NCBI RefSeq assembly: GCF_938045405.1
Contig: NZ_CALIMW010000262.1
Location: 1-5,136 of the forward strand
DNA length: 5,136 nt
Direction: 5' to 3'
Source of the DNA: an uncultured Campylobacter sp.
GTDB taxonomy: Bacteria > Campylobacterota > Campylobacteria > Campylobacterales > Campylobacteraceae
A model generated the notes under the pieces. That model was not told the DNA's origin, ran no database searches, and saw only the letters and a list, made by a program, of their open reading frames with translations. Made by a program: the position numbers and the translations under genes. Numbering within the stretch: position 1 is the stretch's first letter; every line of letters starts with the position of its first letter. Below, piece by piece: positions 1 to 5,136 of the stretch.

Positions 1-49
1 CAGAGCCGAACTCGATGGCAAATTATAAAATTTCGCCGCAATTTAAAAT

Positions 50-1214
50 TTACTTGTTTAAATGCGCCGCGAGCGCGCTTGGCCAAACAAACAGCGCTAT
101 GACCCAAGACATCACTCGCGGCGTACCCGCCCAAAACGCCGCAAGCATCGCCGAGGAGAGGATGCTGCTGCCGTATTGCAACGAGCCGATGAGCGCAGCG
201 GCCGAGCCTTTCATCTCCTGCGGCACGCTATCAAGAGCGGCGGCATTGGAGCAAGAAGCGATGATGCCGTTCATGCTAAAAACGAAAAACACCGGGATTA
301 TCACGCCAAGAACGCCGCCCGTTTTGAAAAACGCAAACGCAAACAGCACGCTGGCAGCAAGCGCGGCAACGAGAGTGGAGATTATGAGTAGGCGGTTTAG
401 CACATAGCGCTTTACTAGCTTTTTGTTTACGAAATTTAGCGCCATGACGCCCACGATGTTTATGCCGAATAAAAATCCGTAGTATTTGTTAGGAATGCCG
501 AAATAATCGATATATACAAAGGATGAGCCCGTGATAAAGGCATAGGCGGCTACATAGAAAAACGTCACGCTAAGAGTGTAGCGCATAAATTTGGCGTCTT
601 GCAATAATCTTAGATAGTTTATAAAAGACGATATGGTGGGCTTTGTGGGGCGCTTTTGCGGCGGCAAGGTCTCTGGCAGAGAAAAAATCATCACAAACAT
701 AACCGCACTAGCTAGCGCCATCAGCCAAAATATCCCGTGCCAAGAGCCAAACTCCAGTATCGCGCCGCCCAATAACGAACCCACTATCGGCGCTATCGCC
801 ATGATAATAACTAGCGTAGAGAGCATCTGTGCGGCCTGCGAGCTACCGAAAAGATCGCTAATCATCGCCCTGCTTAGCATCGGTCCTACGCACGCGCCCA
901 CGGCCTGAAACACGCGCCATAATACGACACTAGCCATAGTGTCCGACATCGCGCATCCTACTGATCCGATCGCAAAGAGCGCCATACCGATAAAAAGCGG
1001 GATTTTACGCTAGGTTCTATCGCTGATAGGCCCCCATACGAGCTGCGCTATAGCAAAGCCGATCAAAAAGCCCGTTATCGTGAGCTCCGCATCGCCATGC
1101 AACTGTCGCTCCATCGTAGGCATAGCAGGTAGATATACATCCGTGGATAGCGATGTGCACGCCATAAGTGCGCTTGGCACGACTAAAAAATAGTGAAGTT
1201 TTTGAGGAGTTCAA
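50..1214 (-). pseudogene. Bcr/CflA-family MFS multidrug efflux transporter, disrupted by a frameshift and an in-frame TAG
   Basis: This would be a 12-helix inner-membrane proton-driven drug exporter. Joining the frames gives about 387 residues, the usual Bcr/CflA length. The start is TTG at 1214-1212, preceded by AAAGG at 1225-1221. Reading MNSSK and then changing frame at the A5 run (1203-1199 on the minus strand; four A would keep frame) gives a first helix at about residues 6-22. This is followed by the hallmark TDVYLPAMP (24-32) and loop 2-3 motif GPISDRT (61-67). Codon 68 is TAG (1012-1010), where the family normally has glycine before R-K. Beyond it the frame is open to TAA at 52-50, with RVFQAVGACVGPMLSRAMISDLF-type helix 4 and alternating hydrophobic helices to the end. 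From the TTG, the untouched frame would give only an unrelated 65-residue peptide ending at 1017. Internal starts such as ATG 985 would lose helices 1-2 and have no evident Shine-Dalgarno site. Family call is firm; loss of function is inferred and sequence error is not excluded. Confidence 0.
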
Positions 1215-1220
1215 ATTTTT

Positions 1221-1225
1221 CCTTT
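1221..1225 (-). promoter_or_regulatory. Ribosome binding site for the MFS gene
   Basis: Read on the minus strand this is AAAGG, with six bases to TTG at 1214-1212. It supports TTG as the original start, because the correct transporter frame is closed by TGA just upstream and has no start codon close by. That in turn reveals the frameshift in the A run downstream. Confidence 0.6.
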
Positions 1226-1302
1226 TGTTGTTATTTGAGTGAGCGCAGGGTTTGCGCGACTAGATTTAAATTTGCCCAAATTTACCGCGTAAATTTTGTG
1301 TA

Positions 1303-1331
1303 ATTATAGCTAAAATTTAAATGCCTTTCAG
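1303..1331 (-). promoter_or_regulatory. Predicted sigma-70 promoter for the MFS gene
   Basis: The minus strand shows a perfect TATAAT at 1308-1303. Seventeen bases upstream is CTGAAA (1331-1326), four of six matches to TTGACA, and the spacer is T/A-rich as is common in Campylobacter. Transcription from about 1296 would leave an untranslated leader of roughly 80 bases before the TTG start. A prediction by eye only. Confidence 0.5.
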
Positions 1332-1372
1332 TACAGAAGCTTGGAGTAAATTTAATGTAAAATTTTTGGCAT

Positions 1373-1494
1373 AAATTTAAATACAAGCGGGGTAAAAATT
1401 CTACTTAGTTTTGCTTGGGGTTTTTCAAGAAACTTTAATCAAGGTAGACTAAATTTTGCGACAAACTATGTAACCGAACAAATTTAAATACAAG
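1373..1494. repeat. 15-base direct repeat, two copies
   Basis: The word AAATTTAAATACAAG occurs at 1373-1387 and again at 1480-1494, a period of 107 bases. The first ten bases belong to the AAATTTAAAT word that is common between genes here, but the TACAAG extension is shared only by these two copies in the intergenic region. No function is assigned; chance in such biased sequence is possible. Confidence 0.6.
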
Positions 1495-1631
1495 ATTATA
1501 AGGTACAGTATCTTTCGCTTAAGCAATACTCCCTCATTTTTTCATAAAAAATTTCTCATTTTTAACCTTACTTCGTAAACACAAAGCAGCAAGGCAATAT
1601 TGCTAAATTTTCTTACAAAATTTGAGTTTTT

Positions 1632-1654
1632 AAATATTTTTTAAAAAAATATTT
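1632..1654. repeat. A/T-only inverted repeat in front of the ATPase gene
   Basis: AAATATTTTTT (1632-1642) and AAAAAATATTT (1644-1654) are perfect 11-base complements around a single A. It ends directly before the predicted -10 element, in the place of a -35 box. It may be curved promoter DNA or an operator; low complexity makes chance symmetry a real alternative. Confidence 0.5.
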
Positions 1655-1663
1655 TGATAGAAT
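1655..1663 (+). promoter_or_regulatory. Predicted extended -10 promoter for the ATPase-methyltransferase operon
   Basis: TGATAGAAT contains an extended -10 TG one base ahead of TAGAAT, five of six matches to TATAAT. There is no -35 match, only phased A and T tracts upstream, which is typical of Campylobacter sigma-70 promoters. Transcription would begin near 1670, about 19 bases before the ATPase start codon. It is the only good promoter seen for the two-gene cassette. Confidence 0.5.
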
Positions 1664-1677
1664 AGAGCAGAAAACAT

Positions 1678-1682
1678 AAGGA
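1678..1682 (+). promoter_or_regulatory. Ribosome binding site that fixes the ATPase start at ATG 1689
   Basis: AAGGA is followed by six bases and then ATG at 1689. A TTG at 1683 lies in the same frame but touches the AAGGA directly, which is too close for initiation, so the protein begins MKVNIAQ. Confidence 0.7.
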
Positions 1683-1688
1683 TTGCAC

Positions 1689-2159
1689 ATGAAAGTAAAT
1701 ATAGCTCAGGCCATTAAGAGAATCAAGAAAAGTCCAGATTTTTTTAGACCGCTTTACGAAAGCATTATAAACTCAATACAGGCTGACGCCGATATTATAA
1801 AAATAAAATTTCAGCTAGAAGAGCATGGCGGCGAAGGATCCATTTATAATATCGTCAGCTATAGTATCGAAGATAATGGGCATGGGTTCACCGACGAAGA
1901 TGCGGACGCCTTTTTAACATTGTATACTGAAAGAAATGCCGACAAGGGAGCTCTTGGTAGCGGAAGAATATTATGTTTAAAAGTATTTGACGATATATTC
2001 ATAACAAGTCAAACTAAAAACAACGGGCAAGAACTCGGGAAAGAAACAAAAATAAATTTTAACGTTAATTTTAATTATAATTCAATAGATGAACTTACTA
2101 GAGAAGAAAAAAGTAGCGATAAAAGTTATACTATAACAGAGTACAAAAATTTAAAATAG
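1689..2159 (+). CDS. N-terminal half: GHKL (HATPase_c) ATP-binding domain, 156 aa
   Basis: The ATP-binding motifs of the GHKL superfamily are in order. The N box is ESIIN, with the presumed catalytic base E24 and Mg-coordinating N28. The G1 box is EDNGHGF (61-67), with the adenine-contacting D62 and glycines G64 and G66. The G2-type lid is KGALGSGR (86-93). Spacing resembles MutL/MORC rather than histidine kinases, and no receiver or membrane segment is present. The product as written stops shortly after the lid and so lacks the rest of the fold, the linker and the nuclease region. Base composition changes inside this half: by hand count 1681-2040 is about 38% GC and 2041-2220 about 21%. On its own this fragment is unlikely to be functional, though a truncated ATP-binding product could be made. 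Confidence 0.7.
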   Translation: MKVNIAQAIKRIKKSPDFFRPLYESIINSIQADADIIKIKFQLEEHGGEGSIYNIVSYSIEDNGHGFTDEDADAFLTLYTERNADKGALGSGRILCLKVFDDIFITSQTKNNGQELGKETKINFNVNFNYNSIDELTREEKSSDKSYTITEYKNLK

Positions 2160-3665
2160 GCTTATCAAAACAAAGAATTTAACTTAGACCAAATAAAAGA
2201 AAATATTTTTACAGAACTGCTTCCGTTATTTATAGAGTACAGCACGAATGATAAAAATTTGACTATTTTTATAGATGATCAGGAGTGGATAAACAAAAAG
2301 CTCATAAGCAGCAAGATGCTATCCTATAATTTTCAAGAAAAAGTATTTAGCGTTTCTTCTAACGATAGTAGTATAACAAAGGTTTTTAAGCTTTATTACA
2401 GAATAGAAAATGATGATGCAAGAAAAAATATGCAATTTTATGCAGCCGCCTATAGAAAAATTAAAGATTTCCCGAATGATACTAAAGTTAGTGATGATTT
2501 ACCGGGCAGACCTTCTATTATTTTTTGTTTGACTTCTGATTATTTTAAAGAAATAGTTGACGACTCCAGAGAAGATTTTATAGTTTTTTTTAATCAAAAT
2601 AATCCAACAGAAGAAGCGCCTATTACTATGCCGTCTATAAATTTGAAATTACGAGAGACAATTAGAGCTATAATTGTAGATAAATTTCCTAATATAATGG
2701 ATAATTTTAATTTAAAAAAAGAAGAAGTTATTAATCAAAATCCTTATTTGGCTAGGTATGTAAAAGATATGGATGATTTTACTAAAAGTATAGATGATAT
2801 AAAAAAAGATGCTGAAAAATTATTTGAAAATTCATCCAAAAAAGTTAAAGAGGAAGTTAAAAAATTTTCTGAAAATATTTTAAAAACAAGAAATTTTCAA
2901 AAAGATAAATATATAGAAATAACAAAAGATTTTACAGAAACTGGGCAAGAGCAACTGGCACACTACTTTGCCTATCGTCAGGTGATTATAGAGATGCTTA
3001 AGAATATTTATCAAACAAATACAAGCAAAGATTCAGAGAAACTTTTTTCTGAGGGCGACATACATGACCTAATAATGCCTAGGAAAACAAGTAATTACAA
3101 TAATATGGAAAATATTGCACAAAATAATTTTTGGTTATTCGATGATAAATTTATGACTTTTAACTTTGCCGCAAGCGACAATACTATGGAAAAAATTAGA
3201 GAAGAATTAGCTACGGATTTAGGAGAAGTACCACAAGGGTATGAACTAGATAGACCAGATTTGCTTATTTTATATTCAGACGATGAAGCATCAATTGACT
3301 CAAAAGATGTGGTAATTATAGAATTAAAAAGGATAGGCTTAAATGAATATGACAGAAGCAAGGCCTTGGATCAATTGGCAACATATGCTGATGTTTTTAG
3401 AAAAATTATGGTCAATCAAATAAAAGACGTTTTTGTATATTCGTTTTTTGAATTTGATACAAAATTTGAAGATTTATTACGAAGAAGAGGCTACCAACCT
3501 AATATACTAAGCGGCGGGGAACATAGATTACATTATTACTATTCATATATTCCCTGGGTCCAAGCCTATATAAACGTATTATCTTTTGATAGTGTTGTTT
3601 TTACAGCAGATAAGAGGAATAGACTCTTCCTGGACATATTAACTGGAAATATAAGAAATTCGTAA
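2160..3665 (+). CDS. C-terminal half: linker, coiled coil and PD-(D/E)XK nuclease-like domain
   Basis: This is the in-frame continuation after the TAG; the longest stretch with a possible start begins at TTG 2259 (468 residues), but no Shine-Dalgarno site precedes that TTG, so independent translation is doubtful. Numbering in the joined protein: a lysine- and glutamate-rich probable coiled coil at about 357-402, a helix with LAHYFAYRQVIIEML near 421-441, and an FWLFDDKFMTFNFAASD segment near 478-497. The nuclease-like core is RPD (522-524), 20 residues, then IELKR with E545 and K547, and QLATY downstream. D524, E545 and K547 fit the metal-binding triad of PD-(D/E)XK enzymes, with a hydrophobic strand (VVIIELK) as expected. 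The fold is inferred from motif and context; a similar layout in other ATP-binding proteins is remembered but I cannot search for it. It ends with TAA at 3663-3665. Confidence 0.6.
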   Translation, partial: AYQNKEFNLDQIKENIFTELLPLFIEYSTNDKNLTIFIDDQEWINKKLISSKMLSYNFQEKVFSVSSNDSSITKVFKLYYRIENDDARKNMQFYAAAYRKIKDFPNDTKVSDDLPGRPSIIFCLTSDYFKEIVDDSREDFIVFFNQNNPTEEAPITMPSINLKLRETIRAIIVDKFPNIMDNFNLKKEEVINQNPYLARYVKDMDDFTKSIDDIKKDAEKLFENSSKKVKEEVKKFSENILKTRNFQKDKYIEITKDFTETGQEQLAHYFAYRQVIIEMLKNIYQTNTSKDSEKLFSEGDIHDLIMPRKTSNYNNMENIAQNNFWLFDDKFMTFNFAASDNTMEKIREELATDLGEVPQGYELDRPDLLILYSDDEASIDSKDVVIIELKRIGLNEYDRSKALDQLATYADVFRKIMVNQIKDVFVYSFFEFDTKFEDLLRRRGYQPNILSGGEHRLHYYYSYIPWVQAYINVLSFDSVVFTADKRNRLFLDILTGNIRNS

Positions 3666-3677
3666 AAAGGTTGTTTA
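3664..3677 (+). promoter_or_regulatory. Ribosome binding site selecting a TTG start for the methyltransferase
   Basis: AAAAAGG at 3664-3670 overlaps the TAA stop of the ATPase gene and lies seven bases before TTG 3678. Starting there gives NYIGAKTKLL, the conserved first motif of D12 methyltransferases, directly after the initiator. The overlap suggests translation of the two genes is linked, so the TAG in the first gene might lower methyltransferase expression. Confidence 0.65.
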
Positions 3678-4730
3678 TTGAACTATATAGGTGCCAAGAC
3701 TAAACTCCTGCCGTTCATCAAAAAAATAATATTAGAAAATATAGATGACAACTGTAGGATATTTTGCGATATATTCTCTGGAACAGGTGTGGTTGGTTTA
3801 AATTTTAAGAAATTAGGTTTTAAGATAATAGCCAATGATTTACAATATTATTCATATGTTTTAAATAGACATTTTATAGGAAATCATAAAAAGCCAGAGT
3901 TCAAAGAATTAGTAAAATTTTTAAAAATAAGAGATAAAAATAATATTCTAAAAGAAGTATTTCGTTTTTTTAATACTTTACAACCGATTCATGGCTTTAT
4001 TGCAGAAAATTATTCACCAGCTGGCAAGGATGGCAGAATGTACTTTACAGAACAAAATGCGAAAAAGTGTGATGCAATAAGAACCAAAATAGAGTTTTTT
4101 AAAAAAAACAAAGTAATCACAATTGATGAATATTTTTTTCTTATCTCATCCTTATTAGAAAGCATAGATAAGTATTCTAATTCGGTTTCAGTATATGGAG
4201 CATATTTAAAAAAATTTAAAAAGGCAGCTTTATTAGAATTTTATTTTAGGCCAAGCAAGCTATATATTAACCACCAAGAACACGAAATATATAATCAAGA
4301 TGCAAACGATTTAATAAAAAGAATTAGCACAGACGTGCTCTATCTAGACCCTCCGTATAATCGCAGACAATACTATACAAATTATCATATACTAGAAACA
4401 ATTGCCAAATATGATAATCCAGTGATTTATGGAAAAACTGGATTGCGACTAGAAAATGACAAAAGATCAAAATATTGTCTTGTAAATACAGCATATAATG
4501 AATTTAAAAATTTGATTGAAAATGCTAATTCAAAATATATATTTATGAGCTACAATAACGAAGGAATAATACCTATACAAGCAATAAGGGGAGTTTTTGA
4601 AAAAAAAGGAAAGCTAAAAGAATTTACTATTTCTTATTCTAGGTATAAATCCGACTCCAAAAGAAAATATTCATCTAATAAAACAGTAGAGTATCTATTT
4701 TGCTGTACTTGCAATACATACTGCATCTAG
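3678..4730 (+). CDS. D12-class adenine-N6 DNA methyltransferase
   Basis: Transfers a methyl group from S-adenosylmethionine to N6 of adenine in a DNA target that cannot be read from sequence. The 350 residues carry the class order of Dam/DpnII-type enzymes: N-terminal motif X NYIGAKTKLL (2-11), AdoMet-binding motif I DIFSGTG (31-37), acidic AND (52-54) at the end of strand 2, and catalytic motif IV DPPY (224-227) in LYLDPPYNRRQYYTNYHILE. The extended DPPYNxRQY context is more like the methyltransferases of FokI-type type II systems than like Dam housekeeping enzymes, from memory. The protein looks complete and intact. It starts 12 bases after the ATPase-nuclease gene on the same strand and is probably co-transcribed. 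It is very AT-rich compared with the flanking genes, supporting transfer. The stop is TAG, followed three codons later by an in-frame TAA (4737-4739). The cysteine-rich tail (FCCTCNTYCI) after EYLF is unusual. Confidence 0.88.
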   Translation: MNYIGAKTKLLPFIKKIILENIDDNCRIFCDIFSGTGVVGLNFKKLGFKIIANDLQYYSYVLNRHFIGNHKKPEFKELVKFLKIRDKNNILKEVFRFFNTLQPIHGFIAENYSPAGKDGRMYFTEQNAKKCDAIRTKIEFFKKNKVITIDEYFFLISSLLESIDKYSNSVSVYGAYLKKFKKAALLEFYFRPSKLYINHQEHEIYNQDANDLIKRISTDVLYLDPPYNRRQYYTNYHILETIAKYDNPVIYGKTGLRLENDKRSKYCLVNTAYNEFKNLIENANSKYIFMSYNNEGIIPIQAIRGVFEKKGKLKEFTISYSRYKSDSKRKYSSNKTVEYLFCCTCNTYCI

Positions 4731-4864
4731 TATTATTAAAAATTTTTCACAAAATTAGAGTTTGTGGCTAAATTTTACCTTGCGAATGAGGCGGGCTATA
4801 TGTCCCGTCGCAGTGAAGCAAGGTAAAATTTAACAAAGTATAGCGGAAAAAGACAAGCCTAAAT
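4731..4864. other. Convergent intergenic region
   Basis: This lies between the ends of the methyltransferase and the minus-strand dehydrogenase gene and contains no gene. Its content is a long inverted repeat (4761-4837) and a small adjacent hairpin, CACAAA (4748-4753) with TTTGTG (4761-4766), that would compete with the outer part of the larger one. Confidence 0.7.
4761..4837. terminator. Long inverted repeat, possible bidirectional terminator or structured element
   Basis: TAAATTTTACCTTGC (4769-4783) is perfectly complementary to GCAAGGTAAAATTTA (4818-4832). After a three-base bulge (4766-4768) the stem extends by TTTGT (4761-4765) with ACAAA (4833-4837). The interior can fold again: TGCGA (4781-4785) with TCGCA (4808-4812) and CGGG (4792-4795) with CCCG (4804-4807). 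The position between two converging genes fits a shared terminator, but there is no clean T run after the stem on either strand. A dispersed mobile palindrome or small structured RNA is an alternative. Confidence 0.5.
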
Positions 4865-5136
4865 TTAGACTTCATACCTCTCGCCCGGTTTCATTTCTAT
4901 CATCTCCCACGGCAAGCCCTGCTTATTTAGCTCGTCCATGAAAGGCTTGGCGTCGAAATTTTCCATATTAAAGACACCTTTGCCGCTCCAGATGCCCTTT
5001 GCCACCATCATCGAGCCGATCATCGCAGGCACGCCCGTCGTGTAGCTCACGGCCTGCGCGCCCGTTTCGGCATAGCAAGCTTCGTGGTCGCAGACGTTGT
5101 AGATATAGACCTGGCGCTCTTTGCCGTCTTTGAGCC
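4865..5136 (-). CDS. Saccharopine dehydrogenase / carboxynorspermidine dehydrogenase family, C-terminal 89 residues (gene runs off the right edge)
   Basis: The frame is open from the window edge at 5136 to TAA at 4867-4865, with no start inside the window; the GTG at 5050 that could be taken for a start is an internal valine. The visible end reads through YIYNVCDHEACYAETGAQ and VSYTTGVPAMIGSMM to GLPWEMIEMKPGERYEV. These are the conserved C-terminal substrate-domain segments of LYS9-like dehydrogenases. In Campylobacter this family member is known as the carboxyspermidine dehydrogenase of the alternative spermidine pathway, which reductively condenses putrescine with aspartate semialdehyde using NADPH in the cytoplasm; true lysine-pathway function is less likely. 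About three quarters of the roughly 400-residue protein, including the Rossmann nucleotide-binding part, is outside the window. GC content and codon use are much higher than in the adjacent methyltransferase, marking it as resident chromosome. Confidence 0.8.
   Translation of the reverse strand, partial: LKDGKERQVYIYNVCDHEACYAETGAQAVSYTTGVPAMIGSMMVAKGIWSGKGVFNMENFDAKPFMDELNKQGLPWEMIEMKPGERYEV

Larger units (their letters stand above)
1215..1688. other. Gene-free AT-rich region between divergent MFS and ATPase genes
   Basis: No convincing gene is seen on either strand in these 474 bases; the open frames are only a dozen or so codons long and lack ribosome binding sites. The region holds promoters in both directions, four AAATTTAAAT-like words (around 1264, 1313, 1373 and 1480), a direct repeat, a short palindrome GCAATATTGC at 1594-1603 and an A/T palindrome at 1632-1654. 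It probably contains the left boundary of the acquired cassette, but no clear attachment site or transposon end is visible. Confidence 0.7.
1689..3665 (+). pseudogene. GHKL ATPase with C-terminal PD-(D/E)XK nuclease-like domain, split by one in-frame TAG
   Basis: A single 658-codon gene is interrupted only by TAG at 2157-2159 (codon 157). The frame is unchanged across it and the bases between the TAG and the downstream TTG translate as ordinary protein (AYQNKEFNLDQIKENIFTEL). The two open frames are therefore halves of one protein, not two genes. The order is GHKL ATP-binding domain (about 1-160), a linker with a probable coiled coil (about 357-402), and a nuclease-like domain (about 478-600). 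Known biology: GHKL ATPases related to MutL and MORC have been linked by comparative genomics to restriction-modification systems, with ATP binding driving dimer closure. Inference: an ATP-gated nuclease partnered with the adenine methyltransferase 12 bases downstream. Codon 157 could have been CAG, AAG, GAG or TGG by one change. Inactive as written unless the TAG is read through or is a sequence error. Confidence 0.75.

Noticed and set aside
15..908. Plus-strand open frames at 15-407, 62-391 and 633-908
   Set aside because: They lie opposite the MFS gene, whose translation matches a known transporter family; the plus-strand products look like low-complexity antisense readings and lack ribosome sites.
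1017..1214. Minus-strand 65-residue frame from TTG 1214 as a separate small protein
   Set aside because: It uses the genuine start and ribosome site of the MFS gene, but after MNSSK it is in the wrong frame; the neighbouring frame gives the transporter's N-terminus.
1321..1374. 17-codon frame MPFSTEAWSKFNVKFLA as a leader peptide
   Set aside because: No ribosome binding site precedes it and no attenuator-like structure follows; this is expected by chance in AT-rich sequence.
1594..1603. GCAATATTGC palindrome as an operator
   Set aside because: A ten-base palindrome about 60 bases upstream of the promoter is weak evidence, and no regulator gene is nearby.
1683..1685. TTG 1683 as the ATPase start
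   Set aside because: It touches AAGGA with no spacer, whereas ATG 1689 has a six-base spacer.
1215..1688. CRISPR array, tRNA or transposon end in the long intergenic region
   Set aside because: No regularly spaced repeat set, no cloverleaf-like sequence and no terminal inverted repeat with target duplication was found by eye.
3095..3361. Minus-strand 88-residue frame
   Set aside because: Antisense to the nuclease-like domain, in the least ambiguous part of the plus-strand protein; no ribosome site or recognisable motif.
2259..3665. The 468-residue frame as an independent gene
   Set aside because: It is in the same frame as the preceding ATPase half, has no Shine-Dalgarno site before TTG 2259, and the codons just upstream read as continuous protein back to the TAG.
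4865..5050. A complete 61-residue minus-strand gene
   Set aside because: The frame stays open upstream to the window edge with conserved family residues, so this is only the tail of a longer gene.

Overview
The window looks like chromosome from an oral-type Campylobacter (the concisus/showae/rectus group is my guess). The signs are the many AAATTTAAA-type words between genes, T-rich promoters without a clear -35 box, frequent TTG starts, and a fragment of the saccharopine-dehydrogenase-like enzyme that campylobacters use for spermidine synthesis. The genus call is inference; no rRNA or other marker gene is present.

Layout, left to right. (1) Positions 50-1214, minus strand: a Bcr/CflA-type MFS drug exporter. 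It is recognisable over its whole length but broken twice, by a one-base frameshift in an A5 run just after the start and by an in-frame TAG inside the conserved loop 2-3 motif. (2) Positions 1215-1688: 474 bases without a gene, AT-rich, holding a minus-strand promoter for the exporter, a 15-base direct repeat, and a plus-strand promoter overlapping an A/T palindrome. (3) Positions 1689-4730, plus strand: a two-gene AT-rich cassette. The first gene encodes a 658-codon protein with an N-terminal GHKL (MutL/MORC/Hsp90-type) ATPase domain and a C-terminal PD-(D/E)XK nuclease-like domain. A single in-frame TAG at codon 157 splits it. The second gene, 12 bases downstream, is an intact D12-class adenine-N6 DNA methyltransferase. 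(4) Positions 4731-4864: a convergent intergenic region with a long, strongly structured inverted repeat. (5) Positions 4865-5136, minus strand: the last 89 codons of a saccharopine dehydrogenase/carboxynorspermidine dehydrogenase family gene that runs off the right edge.

Reading of the whole: the ATPase-nuclease and methyltransferase pair looks like an unconventional restriction-modification or defence cassette. It sits between two higher-GC chromosomal genes that both point the opposite way. The methyltransferase would mark host DNA, and the GHKL ATPase would control cleavage by its own nuclease domain. As written, the cleavage gene is interrupted and the methyltransferase is intact, which is the usual direction of decay for such systems. 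Two in-frame TAG codons in two unrelated genes within 1.2 kb need explaining: shared decay, sequence error or, less likely, amber readthrough.
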